Shown piece after piece: positions 7,782 through 17,198 of a DNA stretch of 64,000 nucleotides; within the stretch, counting starts at the first letter, position 1; each line of letters starts with the position of its first letter. The DNA comes from Stenotrophomonas maltophilia (GTDB lineage Bacteria; Pseudomonadota; Gammaproteobacteria; Xanthomonadales; Xanthomonadaceae). The DNA lies in the NCBI RefSeq assembly GCF_003205835.1, contig NZ_CP029773.1, forward strand, positions 1,830,501 to 1,894,500, read 5' to 3'. The notes under the pieces were generated by a model. It did not search any database. It worked only from the letters and a program-made list of their open reading frames with translations, and was not told the DNA's origin. Both the position numbers and the translations under genes were made by a program.

Positions 7782-7854
7782 TGCCGGCCGCTGGCCGGCA
7801 ACCTCACGATCTTCGCCGACCCGCATCGGGTTGCCGGCCAGCGGCCCGCACTAC
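7778..7854. repeat. SMAG-type inverted pair (GCCGGCC class)
   Basis: A GTAG-headed palindrome (7778-7800) and its inverted partner ending in CTAC (7854) enclose about 30 nt. The TAG of the head is the stop codon of the LysR gene. The pair lies between convergent LysR and recN genes and could form one long stem. Confidence 0.85.
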
Positions 7855-7891
7855 CGCGCGGAAGCCGGGCCCATGCTCGGCTCGGGCGGCG

Positions 7892-9553
7892 TCAGACCTG
7901 CAGCAGCTTGCGGGCGGCGGCGCGCGCTTCCTTGCTTACTTCCACGCCGCCGAGCATGCGCGCCAGTTCTTCCTCGCGTGCCTTGCTGTCCAGCTTCTCC
8001 ACTGCGCTCTGGGTCATGCCGTCCACCGGCGCCTTGCTGACCCGGTAGTGGGCATGGCCCTTGGAGGCGACCTGCGGCAGGTGGGTCACGCACAGCACCT
8101 GGCGCTTCTCGCCAAGGGCGCGCAGCTTCTGGCCGACGATGTCCGCCACCGCGCCACCGATGCCGGAGTCGACTTCGTCGAACACCATGGTCGGTACTGC
8201 ATCCAGGTCCAGCGCGGCCACTTCGATGGCCAGCGAGATGCGCGACAGTTCGCCGCCCGAGGCGACCTTGCGCAGGGCGCGCGGCGGCTGGCCGGCGTTG
8301 GCCGCGACCAGGAACTCCACGCGTTCGGCACCCTGCGGATCGGGCTTGCCGGCGTCCTGTGGCTCCAGCTCGATCAGGAACTGGCCACCGCCCATGCCCA
8401 GCTCGGCGATGATGCCGGTGGTGGTGGCCGACAGTTCGGCAGCGGCGCTGCGACGGCTGGCGGTCAGCACCTCGGCCTGTACGCGCCAGGCGGCGGCGGC
8501 CTTGTCAATCTCGCCGGCCAGGCGCTGCAGGCGTTCGTCGGCGCCACGCAACTGTTCCACTTCGGCATGCATGCGCTCGCGCTGCGCGCCCAGCTCGTCC
8601 ATCGGCACGCGGTGCTTGCGGGCCAGGTCGTGCAGGCGGCCGAGGCGACGCTCGTTCTCCTCGAACTGCTCCGGGTCGGCATCAAGGTCGTCGTGCACCC
8701 GGTCCAGCAGCGACAGGGCTTCGTGCAGCTGGATCGAGGCATTCTCGATCAGGCCGTCCACCTCGCCCAGGCGCGGGTCATGTTCGATCAGGCGCGACAG
8801 CTCGTGGCGCACCTGCTGCAGCAGGTCCAGCGCGGAACTGCCGTCGTCGCCGTTGAGCTGGTTGCTGGCCGCCTGGCAGGCGCTCAGCAGGGCGCTGGCA
8901 TGGGCCTGGCGGCGGTGGCTGGCGCCGAGCGCGGCGATCGACTCCGGTTCCAGGTCCTCGCGGTCCAGTTCGCGCAGCTGGTGCTCCAGGAAGCCGATCC
9001 GGTCACTCACGTCGCCCTGTTGCGACAGCGCCAGTGATTCGTCGACCAGGGCCTGCCAGGCCGCAGCGGCGCGGCGCACCTGGCGGCGTTCGTCCTCGTT
9101 GCCGGCGTAGGCGTCGAGCAGGGCCAGCTGCGACGGCCGTGCCAGCAGGGCCTGCTGTTCGTGCTGGCCGTGGATCTCCACCAGCAGCGAGGCCAGGTCG
9201 CCCAGCTGGGCCAGGGTCACCGGGCGGCCATTGATCCACGCCCGCGAACCGCCATCGGCGCGGATCACGCGGCGCAGCTGGCACTGTTCCTCGTCGTCCA
9301 GCTCGTTGTCGGCCAGCCACTGGCGCGCGGCCTGCAGCTGGTCCAGCGCGAATTCGGCGGAAAGCTCGGCGCGCGCGGCGCCATGGCGGACCACGCCGCT
9401 GTCGGCGCGCAGGCCGGACAGGAAGCCCAGCGCGTCGACCATCAGCGACTTGCCGGCGCCGGTCTCGCCTGAAACCACGGTCATGCCTGGCCCGAACTCC
9501 AGTTCGGTGGCGCGGACGACGGCGAAATCCTTGATCGAAAGATGTCTGAGCAT
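7892..9553 (-). CDS. recN: DNA repair protein RecN
   Basis: RecN is an SMC-like ATPase in double-strand-break repair. The 553-residue product has the N-terminal Walker A (GETGAGKS, about residues 29-36) after LRHLSIKDFAVV, a long coiled coil (about 150-370) with a short hinge, and the C-terminal ABC half with the LASGGELSRISLA-type signature (seen as VASGGELSRISLAIE) and Walker B (MVFDEVDSGIGG). Length is typical. It is divergent from hrcA by about 115 nt. No clear LexA box was identified upstream. Confidence 0.97.
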   Translation of the reverse strand: MLRHLSIKDFAVVRATELEFGPGMTVVSGETGAGKSLMVDALGFLSGLRADSGVVRHGAARAELSAEFALDQLQAARQWLADNELDDEEQCQLRRVIRADGGSRAWINGRPVTLAQLGDLASLLVEIHGQHEQQALLARPSQLALLDAYAGNEDERRQVRRAAAAWQALVDESLALSQQGDVSDRIGFLEHQLRELDREDLEPESIAALGASHRRQAHASALLSACQAASNQLNGDDGSSALDLLQQVRHELSRLIEHDPRLGEVDGLIENASIQLHEALSLLDRVHDDLDADPEQFEENERRLGRLHDLARKHRVPMDELGAQRERMHAEVEQLRGADERLQRLAGEIDKAAAAWRVQAEVLTASRRSAAAELSATTTGIIAELGMGGGQFLIELEPQDAGKPDPQGAERVEFLVAANAGQPPRALRKVASGGELSRISLAIEVAALDLDAVPTMVFDEVDSGIGGAVADIVGQKLRALGEKRQVLCVTHLPQVASKGHAHYRVSKAPVDGMTQSAVEKLDSKAREEELARMLGGVEVSKEARAAARKLLQV

Positions 9554-9612
9554 GGGTAAGGGGGTATCAGCAGCCGCGCAACGCTAGCACGCGGGCGAGG
9601 GAGGTCCAATGA

Positions 9613-9638
9613 CTTGCCAAGGTGATGCGCCGCCATTA
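9613..9638 (+). promoter_or_regulatory. sigma-32-like promoter of hrcA-grpE
   Basis: CTTGCCA at 9613-9619 and CGCCATTA at 9631-9638, separated by 11 nt, resemble the heat-shock sigma consensus (CTTGAAA, CCCCATNT) with a few mismatches. It lies about 30 nt upstream of the hrcA start. No CIRCE element was seen here. Confidence 0.5.
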
Positions 9639-9668
9639 TCTAGTGTCCGTGTCTCACAGGTTGATTCC

Positions 9669-10733
9669 ATGCACGGTTCTCCCGACCAGCTTGCCCCGCG
9701 TGCGCGCCATCTGCTGCGCACGCTGATTGCGCGTTACATCCAGGACGGTGAGCCGGTCGGCTCGCAGACGCTGGCGCGCGTGGCTGGCCTGGAGGTCAGC
9801 CCGGCCACCATCCGCAACATCCTCGGCGACCTGGAAGACCTGGGGCTGCTGGCCTCGCCGCACACCTCGGCCGGGCGCATCCCGACCGCGCATGGCTATC
9901 GGGTGTTCGTCGACAGCCTGCTGCAGATGCAGCCGCCGGGCGAGGGCGAGCTGGCCCGGTTGCGCCAGGAACTGGCCAGTGGCGGCAGCACCCAGGCCCT
10001 GCTCGGCAGCGCCTCGGAGCTGCTGTCGGCGATGAGCCACTTCGTCGGCGTGGTCAGCGCGCCGCGGCGCGAGCAGTTCGCGTTCCGCCAGATCGATTTC
10101 GTGGCGCTGGACGGGCGCCGGGTGCTGGCGATCCTGGTGTTTGCCGACAACGAGGTGCAGAACCGCGTCATCGAGACCCGCCAGGAGTTCGCGCCGGGCC
10201 AGCTGGAGCAGGTCGCCAACTATCTCAATGCCCATTTCGCCGGCCTGCCGATGGCCGAGATCCGCACCCGTCTGCTGCTGGAGCTGCGCGACGCCCGTTC
10301 GGAACTGGAGCAGCTGCTGGCACACAGCATCGAACTGGCCGAGCAGGCCCTGCAGCCGGCCGCTGACGACATGCTGGTGGCCGGCCAGACCCGCTTGATG
10401 GGGGTGCAGGACCTGTCCGACCTGGAGCGCCTGCGCGAGCTGTTCGAGCTGTTTTCCAGCAAGCGCGAGATCCTGCAGCTGCTGGAGCGGACCATCCAGG
10501 CCCCGGGGGTGCGCATCTTCATCGGCGAAGAGACCGGGATGATGCCGCTGCAGGGGGTCTCGCTGGTCACCGCCCCGTACACTGCCAATGGCCAGGTACT
10601 GGGCGTGCTGGGCGTGATCGGCCCCAAGCGGATGGCCTACGACCGCATGATTCCGCTGGTCCAGGCCACCGCCGATGTGCTCGGCGCGGCCTTTTCACCG
10701 GCCGGACGCACTCCCGGAACATCCGACGCTTGA
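9669..10733 (+). CDS. hrcA: heat-inducible transcription repressor HrcA
   Basis: HrcA represses chaperone genes by binding CIRCE operators and is stabilised by GroEL. The 354-residue product has the N-terminal winged helix (RARHLLRTLIARYIQDGEPVGSQTLAR, ATIRNILGDLEDLGLL and HTSAGRIPT blocks), a central GAF-like domain and the C-terminal region with IGEETGMMPLQGVSLV and GVIGPKRMAY. The start at 9669 gives the family N-terminus; the frame extends further upstream without support. It is the first gene of the hrcA-grpE-dnaK-dnaJ cluster. Since no CIRCE is visible in the cluster, its main target is probably groESL elsewhere (inference). Confidence 0.96.
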   Translation: MHGSPDQLAPRARHLLRTLIARYIQDGEPVGSQTLARVAGLEVSPATIRNILGDLEDLGLLASPHTSAGRIPTAHGYRVFVDSLLQMQPPGEGELARLRQELASGGSTQALLGSASELLSAMSHFVGVVSAPRREQFAFRQIDFVALDGRRVLAILVFADNEVQNRVIETRQEFAPGQLEQVANYLNAHFAGLPMAEIRTRLLLELRDARSELEQLLAHSIELAEQALQPAADDMLVAGQTRLMGVQDLSDLERLRELFELFSSKREILQLLERTIQAPGVRIFIGEETGMMPLQGVSLVTAPYTANGQVLGVLGVIGPKRMAYDRMIPLVQATADVLGAAFSPAGRTPGTSDA

Positions 10734-10796
10734 AACGCAGCATCCCGCCCACACTAGGGTGGGTGGAGGCGGAGATTGACCGCCAGGGACCCAGAC

Positions 10797-11312
10797 ATGA
10801 ACCACGAACATCCAGATATCGAATCCCAGCAGACGGCCGCCGATGCGGCCGCCGCCGCCGGCGTCAACGACGAAGTGGAGCGCCTGCGCGCCGAAGTCGA
10901 GCAGATCAAGGCCGATGCGCTGCGTGAGCGCGCCGACCTCGAGAACCAGCGCAAGCGCGTTGCCCGTGACATCGAGCAGGCCCGCAAGTTCGCCAACGAG
11001 AAGCTGCTGGGCGAGCTGCTGCCGGTGTTCGACAGCCTGGATGCCGGCCTGAAGGCCGCGGGCGACGACCCGCATCCGCTGCGCGAAGGCCTGGAGCTGA
11101 CCTACAAGCAGCTGCTGAAGGTCGCCGCCGACAATGGCCTGGTCCTGCTGGACCCGATCGGCCAGCCGTTCAACCCGGAACACCACCAGGCGATCAGCCA
11201 GGTGCCGACCCCGGGCGCCGCCCCGGGCAGCGTGGTGACCGTGTTCCAGAAGGGCTACCTGCTCAACGAGCGCCTGCTGCGGCCGGCGCTGGTGGTGGTG
11301 GCCGCCGATTGA
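10797..11312 (+). CDS. grpE: nucleotide exchange factor GrpE
   Basis: GrpE releases ADP from DnaK. The 171-residue product has an acidic N-terminus, the long dimerising helix (about residues 30-85, [29 protein letters not shown] is its core) and the C-terminal beta domain with NPEHHQAIS and [17 protein letters not shown]. The ATG at 10797 is chosen; an in-frame TTG at 10776 has GGAGG 6 nt upstream and would add seven residues, so the true start is open. It lies 63 nt after hrcA in the same transcript. Confidence 0.95.
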   Translation: MNHEHPDIESQQTAADAAAAAGVNDEVERLRAEVEQIKADALRERADLENQRKRVARDIEQARKFANEKLLGELLPVFDSLDAGLKAAGDDPHPLREGLELTYKQLLKVAADNGLVLLDPIGQPFNPEHHQAISQVPTPGAAPGSVVTVFQKGYLLNERLLRPALVVVAAD

Positions 11313-11364
11313 TCGGCCGGGCCGGGCGATGCCCGGTCCCGGTCGTGCCAGGCCATGCCTGGCA
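11313..11364. repeat. degenerate palindromes after grpE
   Basis: Two adjacent imperfect palindromes, GGGCGATGCCC and GCCAGGCCATGCCTGGC types, follow grpE. They resemble the body of SMAG elements without the GTAG head. They may reduce read-through or protect the hrcA-grpE 3' end before the separate dnaK promoter. Confidence 0.5.
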
Positions 11365-11402
11365 AGGTTTTCCAGGCGCTGAACACAGCGTTCGGGAGAT
11401 GG

Positions 11403-11431
11403 CTTGAATGTTCCACGAGCCTCCCCCACAT
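11403..11431 (+). promoter_or_regulatory. sigma-32-like promoter of dnaK
   Basis: CTTGAAT at 11403-11409 and CCCCACAT at 11424-11431 are 14 nt apart, a close match to the heat-shock promoter consensus. The site lies about 65 nt upstream of the dnaK start, giving dnaK its own heat-inducible promoter in addition to the upstream one at hrcA. Confidence 0.8.
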
Positions 11432-11494
11432 CGTATTCATCCACCGGCCGAGCGGCCGGACTGACCCCAACAAGCATCCTCAGGAGTCTCCCCC

Positions 11495-13420
11495 ATGGGC
11501 AAGATCATTGGTATCGACCTCGGCACCACCAACTCGTGCGTGGCGATCATGGACGGCGGCAAGGCCCGCGTCATCGAGAATTCGGAAGGCGATCGCACCA
11601 CCCCGTCGATCGTCGCCTACACCAAGGACGGCGAAGTCCTGGTCGGCGCCTCGGCCAAGCGCCAGGCCGTGACCAACCCGAAGAACACCTTCTATGCGGT
11701 GAAGCGCCTGATCGGCCGCAAGTTCACCGACGCCGAAGTGCAGAAGGACATCGCCCACGTCCCGTACAGCATCCTGGCCCATGACAATGGCGACGCCTGG
11801 GTGGCCACCAGCGACGGTAAGAAGATGGCCCCGCAGGAAATCTCGGCCAAGGTGCTGGAGAAGATGAAGAAGACCGCCGAGGACTTCCTCGGTGAGAAGG
11901 TCACCGAAGCGGTCATCACCGTGCCGGCCTACTTCAACGACAGCCAGCGCCAGGCGACCAAGGACGCCGGCCGCATCGCCGGCCTGGACGTCAAGCGCAT
12001 CATCAACGAGCCGACCGCGGCCGCGCTGGCCTATGGCCTGGACAAGGGTGACAACAAGGATCGCAAGATCGTGGTGTACGACCTGGGCGGCGGCACCTTC
12101 GACGTCTCGGTGATCGAGATCGCCAACGTCGACGGCGAGAAGCAGTTCGAAGTGCTGGCCACCAACGGCGACACCTTCCTGGGCGGCGAAGACTTCGACA
12201 ACCGCGTCATCGAGTACCTGGTTGAAGAGTTCAACAAGGACCAGGGCATCGACCTGCGCAAGGATCCGCTGGCCCTGCAGCGCCTGAAGGACGCTGCCGA
12301 GCGCGCCAAGATCGAGCTGTCCAGCGCCCAGCAGACCGAAGTGAACCTGCCGTACGTCACTGCCGATGCTTCGGGTCCGAAGCACCTGAACATCAAGCTG
12401 ACCCGCGCCAAGCTGGAAGCGCTGGTGGAAGACCTGATCAAGAAGTCGATCGAGCCGTGCCGCGTCGCTCTGAATGATGCCGGCCTGCGTTCGAGCGACA
12501 TCAGCGAAGTGATCCTGGTCGGTGGCCAGACCCGCATGCCGAAGGTGCAGCAGGCGGTGACCGAGTTCTTCGGCAAGGAACCGCGCAAGGACGTCAACCC
12601 GGATGAAGCTGTGGCACTGGGTGCTGCGATCCAGGGCGGCGTGCTGGGCGGCGACGTCAAGGACGTGCTGCTGCTGGACGTGACCCCGCTGTCGCTGGGC
12701 ATCGAGACCATGGGTGGCGTGTTCACCAAGATCATCGAGAAGAACACCACCATCCCGACCAAGGCTTCGCAGGTGTTCTCCACCGCCGAGGACAACCAGT
12801 CGGCCGTGACCGTGCATGTGCTGCAGGGTGAGCGCGAACAGGCCCGCTTCAACAAGTCGCTGGCCAAGTTCGACCTGTCCGGCATCGAGCCGGCCCCGCG
12901 CGGCCTGCCGCAGGTGGAAGTGTCCTTCGACATCGACGCCAACGGCATCCTGCACGTGTCGGCCAAGGACAAGAAGACCAACAAGGAACAGAAGGTCGAG
13001 ATCAAGGCCGGTTCGGGCCTGTCCGAGGAAGAGATCGCGCGCATGGTCGCCGACGCGGAAGCCAACCGCGAAGAAGACAAGAAGTTCCAGGAGCTGGTGC
13101 AGGCCCGCAACCAGGCCGACGCCCTGATCCACGGCACCCGCAGCGCCATCACCGAGCACGGCAGCAAGGTCGGCGGCGAAGTGATCGGCAAGGTCGAGGC
13201 GGCGCTGGCCGACCTGGAAACCGCGATGAAGGGTGACGACAAGGCACAGATCGAAGCCAAGTCGAAGGCACTGGAAGAAGCCGGCCAGTCGCTGTTCGCC
13301 GCCGCTTCGGCCGACCAGGGCGGTGCCGCCCCGGGTGCCGACGCCGGCAATGCGGGCAAGCCGCAGGATGACGTGGTGGACGCCGAGTTCACCGAAGTCA
13401 AGGACGACAAGAAGTCCTGA
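11495..13420 (+). CDS. dnaK: molecular chaperone DnaK (Hsp70)
   Basis: The 641-residue product is a complete DnaK. The nucleotide-binding domain (about 1-385) opens with [16 protein letters not shown] and holds [17 protein letters not shown] and the [11 protein letters not shown] block. The conserved interdomain linker (VLLLDV) is followed by the substrate-binding domain and helical lid (about 395-605). The C-terminal tail is acidic and ends [11 protein letters not shown]. It works with DnaJ and GrpE encoded on either side. Its own sigma-32-like promoter lies just upstream, and the 150-nt gap to dnaJ holds two hairpins that may attenuate dnaJ relative to dnaK. Confidence 0.99.
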   Translation: MGKIIGIDLGTTNSCVAIMDGGKARVIENSEGDRTTPSIVAYTKDGEVLVGASAKRQAVTNPKNTFYAVKRLIGRKFTDAEVQKDIAHVPYSILAHDNGDAWVATSDGKKMAPQEISAKVLEKMKKTAEDFLGEKVTEAVITVPAYFNDSQRQATKDAGRIAGLDVKRIINEPTAAALAYGLDKGDNKDRKIVVYDLGGGTFDVSVIEIANVDGEKQFEVLATNGDTFLGGEDFDNRVIEYLVEEFNKDQGIDLRKDPLALQRLKDAAERAKIELSSAQQTEVNLPYVTADASGPKHLNIKLTRAKLEALVEDLIKKSIEPCRVALNDAGLRSSDISEVILVGGQTRMPKVQQAVTEFFGKEPRKDVNPDEAVALGAAIQGGVLGGDVKDVLLLDVTPLSLGIETMGGVFTKIIEKNTTIPTKASQVFSTAEDNQSAVTVHVLQGEREQARFNKSLAKFDLSGIEPAPRGLPQVEVSFDIDANGILHVSAKDKKTNKEQKVEIKAGSGLSEEEIARMVADAEANREEDKKFQELVQARNQADALIHGTRSAITEHGSKVGGEVIGKVEAALADLETAMKGDDKAQIEAKSKALEEAGQSLFAAASADQGGAAPGADAGNAGKPQDDVVDAEFTEVKDDKKS

Positions 13421-13431
13421 TCCGGACCGAC

Positions 13432-13458
13432 ACGGGACGCTGGCCATCAGCGTCCCGT
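13432..13458 (+). terminator. hairpin between dnaK and dnaJ (attenuator candidate)
   Basis: Perfect 11-bp arms (ACGGGACGCTG at 13432-13442, complement at 13448-13458) with a GCCAT loop. Few T follow, so termination would be partial. It starts 11 nt after the dnaK stop. Confidence 0.55.
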
Positions 13459-13508
13459 TGTCGCATCAGGGTCCTGACCGCCCACCGGCGTGTCGGGGCG
13501 CCCGACGC

Positions 13509-13532
13509 AAGAGCGGACCTGGTTCCGCTCTT
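13509..13532 (+). other. second hairpin upstream of dnaJ
   Basis: Nine-base perfect arms (AAGAGCGGA at 13509-13517, complement at 13524-13532) with a 6-nt loop, 42 nt before the dnaJ start. It could protect a processed dnaJ 5' end or tune translation. Confidence 0.45.
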
Positions 13533-13574
13533 CCGCTTTGACGAATCCCGACTTTCCGGAACCCGATTCACGAT

Positions 13575-14699
13575 ATGAGCAAGCGCGATTACTACGAAGT
13601 GCTGGGCGTTGCCCGCACCGCCAACGACGACGAGCTGAAGAAGGCCTACCGTCGCTGCGCGATGAAGTTCCACCCGGACCGCAACCCGGGTGATGCGGCG
13701 GCCGAAGCCTCCTTCAAGGAGTGCAAGGAAGCCTACGAAGTGCTGTCCGACGGCAACAAGCGCCGCATGTACGACAGCCATGGCCACGCCGCGTTCGAGC
13801 ACGGCATGGGCGGTGGCGGTCCGGGCGGCCCGGACATGAACGATATCTTCGGCGATATCTTCGGCAACATCTTTGGCGGTGGCGGCGGTGGTCCGCGCCA
13901 GGCCCGTCGCGGCGCCGACATCGGCTATGTGATGGAACTGGACCTGGAAGAGGCCGTGCGCGGCGTCGAGCGCAGGATCGAGATCCCGACCCTGGCCGAG
14001 TGCGGCGACTGCGATGGCAGTGGCTCCGAAGACGGCAAGGTCGAGACCTGCAACGTGTGCCATGGCCGTGGCCAGGTGCGCATCCAGCGCGGCATCTTCG
14101 CCATGCAGCAGGCCTGCCACAACTGCGGCGGCCGCGGCCAGATCATCGCCAAGCCCTGCAAGACCTGCCACGGCAATGGCCGTGTCGAGGAAGACAAGGT
14201 GCTGTCGGTGAAGGTGCCGGCGGGCGTCGATACCGGCGACCGCATCCGCCTGCAGGGCGAAGGCGAGGCCGGCCCGGCCGGTACGCCGCCGGGTGACCTG
14301 TACGTGGAAGTGCGCGTGCGCGAGCATGCGATCTTCCAGCGCGATGGCGACGACCTGCACTGCGAAGTGCCGATCCGCATCTCGCAGGCGGCGCTGGGTG
14401 ACACCGTGCGCGTGGCGACCCTCGGCGGCGAAGCGGAGATCCGCATCCCGGCCGAGACCCAGACCGGCAAGCTGTTCCGCCTGCGTGGCAAGGGCGTACG
14501 TTCGGTGCGCAGCCGCAGCGAGGGCGACCTGTACTGCCGTGTGGTGGTGGAGACCCCGGTCAACCTCACCAACGAACAGCGCAAGCTGCTGGAGCAGTTC
14601 GAGGCCACCTTCGTCGGTGAGGAAGCGCGCAAGCATTCGCCGAAGTCGGCCACTTTCATGGATGGCGTGAAGGGCTTCTGGGACCGGATGACGTCCTGA
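13575..14699 (+). CDS. dnaJ: molecular chaperone DnaJ (Hsp40)
   Basis: The 374-residue product is a type I DnaJ. Its J domain (1-70) has the [10 protein letters not shown] loop with the HPD motif. A Gly/Phe-rich region follows (about 75-115, with [17 protein letters not shown]). The zinc domain has four CxxCxGxG repeats ([32 protein letters not shown]). C-terminal substrate domains end at [11 protein letters not shown]. It stimulates DnaK ATPase and delivers clients. The start at 13575 matches the canonical [12 protein letters not shown]-terminus. Confidence 0.98.
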   Translation: MSKRDYYEVLGVARTANDDELKKAYRRCAMKFHPDRNPGDAAAEASFKECKEAYEVLSDGNKRRMYDSHGHAAFEHGMGGGGPGGPDMNDIFGDIFGNIFGGGGGGPRQARRGADIGYVMELDLEEAVRGVERRIEIPTLAECGDCDGSGSEDGKVETCNVCHGRGQVRIQRGIFAMQQACHNCGGRGQIIAKPCKTCHGNGRVEEDKVLSVKVPAGVDTGDRIRLQGEGEAGPAGTPPGDLYVEVRVREHAIFQRDGDDLHCEVPIRISQAALGDTVRVATLGGEAEIRIPAETQTGKLFRLRGKGVRSVRSRSEGDLYCRVVVETPVNLTNEQRKLLEQFEATFVGEEARKHSPKSATFMDGVKGFWDRMTS

Positions 14700-14723
14700 G
14701 TTTTTCGACGGAAGCGATGAACG

Positions 14724-14789
14724 ATAGCGCCGGGCCATGCCCGGCGTTGTCGTTTGTGGTGCAGTAGATCCAGGCCATGCGTGGATGCC
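14724..14789. repeat. degenerate SMAG-type palindromes
   Basis: A GATAG-headed unit (GCCGGGCCATGCCCGGC core, 14724-14745) and a GTAG-headed unit with an imperfect core (14764-14789) lie between the convergent dnaJ and AraC-family genes. A CCTGAGTTTTT at the dnaJ stop may aid termination. Confidence 0.65.
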
Positions 14790-14799
14790 GTTCAAAGGA

Positions 14800-15597
14800 T
14801 CAGCGGAAGAACGCCGCCGGCGTCTGCCCCAGCTGCCGCTTGAACATGCTGGTGAACGCGCTGGGGCTGTCGTAACCCATCGCCAGCGCGACATCGATGA
14901 CTTTGTCGCCGACCGCCAGTCGCTCCAGGGCGGCCAGCAGCCGCGCCTGCTGCCGCCACTGCCCGAAGGTCATGCCCAGTTCGCTGGCGAAATGACGCTG
15001 GATGGTTTTCACGTCCACCTGCAGCGCCTGCGCCCAGTCCTGCAGGGTGGCGTCGTCGCCAGGATGCTTCTGGATGTGCTGGCAGATCCGCTGCAGGCGC
15101 GGGTCGGTGGGCGAGGGCAGGTGCAGCGGCAGCACGTCCATGCGGTGCAGCTCGTCCAGCAGCAGGCGCACCACGCGGCCGTCGCGGCTGTCATCCACAT
15201 GCGCGGTCTCGATCAGGCTGGCGGCGAGCAGCAGCTCGCGCAGCAGCGGCGCTACCTGTACCGCGAACGCCTCGTCCGGCAGCTGCGGCGCGAAATCCGG
15301 TTCCACGTACAGGCTGCGCATATGCACCTCAGCGATGCAGTCCACCGCATGGGCCATGCCGGCCGGCACCCAGATCGAGCGGGTCGAGGGCACCACCCAG
15401 CGGCCGCCGTCCCCACGCACCACCATCAGTCCGGACATGGCGAACACCAGCTGGTGACGGCGATGCCGGTGGGGCGCGATGTGGGTGCCGGGTTTGTAGT
15501 GGCGGGCGCGGCAGGTCACCGGGCGGTGTACCGGAACCTCGTTCCACGGTGCAGTCTCGCGGACCGGGCAGGGAGTGTCCTTTTTGCGATATGCCAT
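14800..15597 (-). CDS. AraC-family transcriptional regulator
   Basis: The 265-residue product has an N-terminal cupin-like sensor domain (about residues 25-100, HYKPGTHIAPHRHRRHQLVFAMSG) and a C-terminal AraC double helix-turn-helix (about 170-262), ending in the signature region MGYDSPSAFTSMFKRQLGQTPAAFFR. It resembles the NimR-like group that controls a divergent exporter gene. Its neighbour is the divergent fosmidomycin-resistance-type MFS gene, the probable target. The start is placed at the Met beginning MAYRKKDTP; a further in-frame ATG upstream (15639) adds 14 residues but crowds the shared promoter. Confidence 0.88.
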   Translation of the reverse strand: MAYRKKDTPCPVRETAPWNEVPVHRPVTCRARHYKPGTHIAPHRHRRHQLVFAMSGLMVVRGDGGRWVVPSTRSIWVPAGMAHAVDCIAEVHMRSLYVEPDFAPQLPDEAFAVQVAPLLRELLLAASLIETAHVDDSRDGRVVRLLLDELHRMDVLPLHLPSPTDPRLQRICQHIQKHPGDDATLQDWAQALQVDVKTIQRHFASELGMTFGQWRQQARLLAALERLAVGDKVIDVALAMGYDSPSAFTSMFKRQLGQTPAAFFR

Positions 15598-15669
15598 GAC
15601 CCGAACGCGGCAGAAGGGAGGGGGAGGCCACCGTAGCATGCGTGGCTCGCCCCCAACCTGACTGTGTCC

Positions 15670-16869
15670 ATGTCGACCCTGGCTTCTCCCGCAACGACCT
15701 CACGCCCGGTGGCCCCCGGCGTGCTGGCTGCCATTTCCACCTCGCATGTCGTCAACGACATGATGCAGTCGCTGATCCTGGCCATCTATCCGGTGATCAA
15801 GGGCGGCTTCAATCTCAGCTTCACCCAGATCGGCCTGATCACGCTGACCTACCAGCTCACCGCCTCGATCTTCCAGCCCTTGATCGGCATGGCCACCGAC
15901 CGTCGCCCAGCCCCGTACTCGCTGCCGATCGGCATGGCCTCGACCCTGTGCGGCATGCTGCTGCTCGGCTTCGCACCGAACTACGCGGTGGTGCTGATGG
16001 CTGCGGCGATGGTCGGCATTGGCTCGGCCATCTTCCATCCGGAAGCCTCGCGCATCGCGCGACTGGCCTCGGGCGGCCGTCACGGCTTCGCGCAGTCGGT
16101 GTTCCAGGTGGGTGGCAATTTCGGAACAGCGCTTGGCCCGTTGATCGCCGCCGCAGTGATCGTGCCGTATGGCCAGCACGCCGCATCGTGGTTTGCTGGC
16201 GCCGCCCTGATCGGCATCGGCCTGCTGACCTATGTCGGCCGCTGGTACGCGCTGCATCTGGGCGCGCCACGCCCCGCCAGCACGGCGGCGATGGCCCCGC
16301 GACACCCGCCGCGTACCGTGGCCAAGGTGCTGGCGATCCTGCTGGTGCTGATCTTCAGCAAGTACTTCTACATGGCCAGCATCGGCAGCTACTTCACCTT
16401 CTACCTGATCCACCACTTCGGCATTCCGGTGGCACAGGCCCAGCTGCACCTGTTCGCGTTTCTGGTGGCGTCCGCCGCTGGCGGCTTCCTTGGCGGCCCG
16501 CTGGGTGACCGCATCGGCCGCAAGCCGATCATCTGGACCTCGATCCTGGGCGTGGCCCCGTTCGCGTTGATGCTGCCGCATGCCGATCTGTTCTGGACCA
16601 CGGTGTTGGCGGTGCTGATCGGTTTCGTGCTGTCGTCGGCGTTCTCGGCGATCGTGGTGTACGCACAGGAAATGATGCCGCACCGCATCGGCATGGTGTC
16701 CGGCCTGTTCTTTGGTTTCGCATTCGGCATGGGCGGGCTGGGGGCGGCTGTGCTGGGCCTGCTGGCGGACAAGACCAGCATCGAGTACGTCTACCAGTTG
16801 ACCGCGTTCCTGCCGCTGCTCGGCATCGTGGCGGCGTGGCTGCCACCGTCGCGGCCTGCTGCTCACTGA
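15670..16869 (+). CDS. fsr: MFS exporter, fosmidomycin resistance (Fsr) family
   Basis: The 399-residue product is a 12-helix major facilitator. HVVNDMMQSLILAIYPVIK and LSFTQIGLITLTYQLTASIFQPLIG near the N-terminus match E. coli Fsr, and GPLGDRIGRKPIIW marks the loop of the second half. Fsr confers fosmidomycin resistance in E. coli; the natural substrate is unknown. The gene diverges from an AraC regulator, suggesting inducible expression. The ATG at 15670 is preferred over a GTG at 15664. A composite palindromic repeat follows the gene. Confidence 0.92.
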   Translation: MSTLASPATTSRPVAPGVLAAISTSHVVNDMMQSLILAIYPVIKGGFNLSFTQIGLITLTYQLTASIFQPLIGMATDRRPAPYSLPIGMASTLCGMLLLGFAPNYAVVLMAAAMVGIGSAIFHPEASRIARLASGGRHGFAQSVFQVGGNFGTALGPLIAAAVIVPYGQHAASWFAGAALIGIGLLTYVGRWYALHLGAPRPASTAAMAPRHPPRTVAKVLAILLVLIFSKYFYMASIGSYFTFYLIHHFGIPVAQAQLHLFAFLVASAAGGFLGGPLGDRIGRKPIIWTSILGVAPFALMLPHADLFWTTVLAVLIGFVLSSAFSAIVVYAQEMMPHRIGMVSGLFFGFAFGMGGLGAAVLGLLADKTSIEYVYQLTAFLPLLGIVAAWLPPSRPAAH

Positions 16870-16953
16870 GGGGGTTGGGTTTGCAGGGCTTGCAGCCCTG
16901 CACCCGCAGAGGCAACGTCAACGTCAACAGCAGAAGCGGGCTATCCGTGGGTT

Positions 16954-17055
16954 GGCGGGGTGGGTCCGGTTGCAGGGGACGCCGTAATCCCATCCCTGGG
17001 GGCTTGGCCGCGGCATCCATGCCGCGGACACCCCTGCAACCGGACCCACCCCGCC
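16954..17055 (-). repeat. large hairpin repeat, copy A
   Basis: Outer arms of 25 nt (16954-16978 and 17031-17055) are perfectly complementary. The interior holds the family's conserved ACGCCGTAAT-CCCATCCCTGGGG stretch and a small inner hairpin (GCGGCAT-CC-ATGCCGC, 17010-17025). It is in reverse orientation relative to copies B, C, E and F. It is flanked on the right by CTTCGACAG, the complement of the CTGTCGAAG flank of the others. Confidence 0.85.
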
Positions 17056-17098
17056 TTCGACAGTTTTCCGTGATCTGCCGGAACGGCTTACTGCTCTG

Positions 17099-17174
17099 GT
17101 AGGTGTCGACCTTGGTCGACACATCTGTCAGATATCGAACGAATTTATCCGTGTCGACCAAGGTCGACACCTAC
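17099..17174. repeat. SMAG-type inverted pair between hairpins A and B
   Basis: Twenty-four-base arms (17099-17122 headed GTAG, 17151-17174 ending CTAC) are perfectly complementary, and each holds a GTCGACC/GGTCGAC palindrome. This pair forms the centre of the mirror-image composite. Confidence 0.88.
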
Positions 17175-17198
17175 CAACAGCTGCGTGAACCTGTCGAA

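Noticed and set aside
9580..9668. A possible CIRCE operator upstream of hrcA (CTAGCACGC)
   Set aside because: Only a weak left half is present; the inverted GAGTGCTAA partner at the right spacing is missing.
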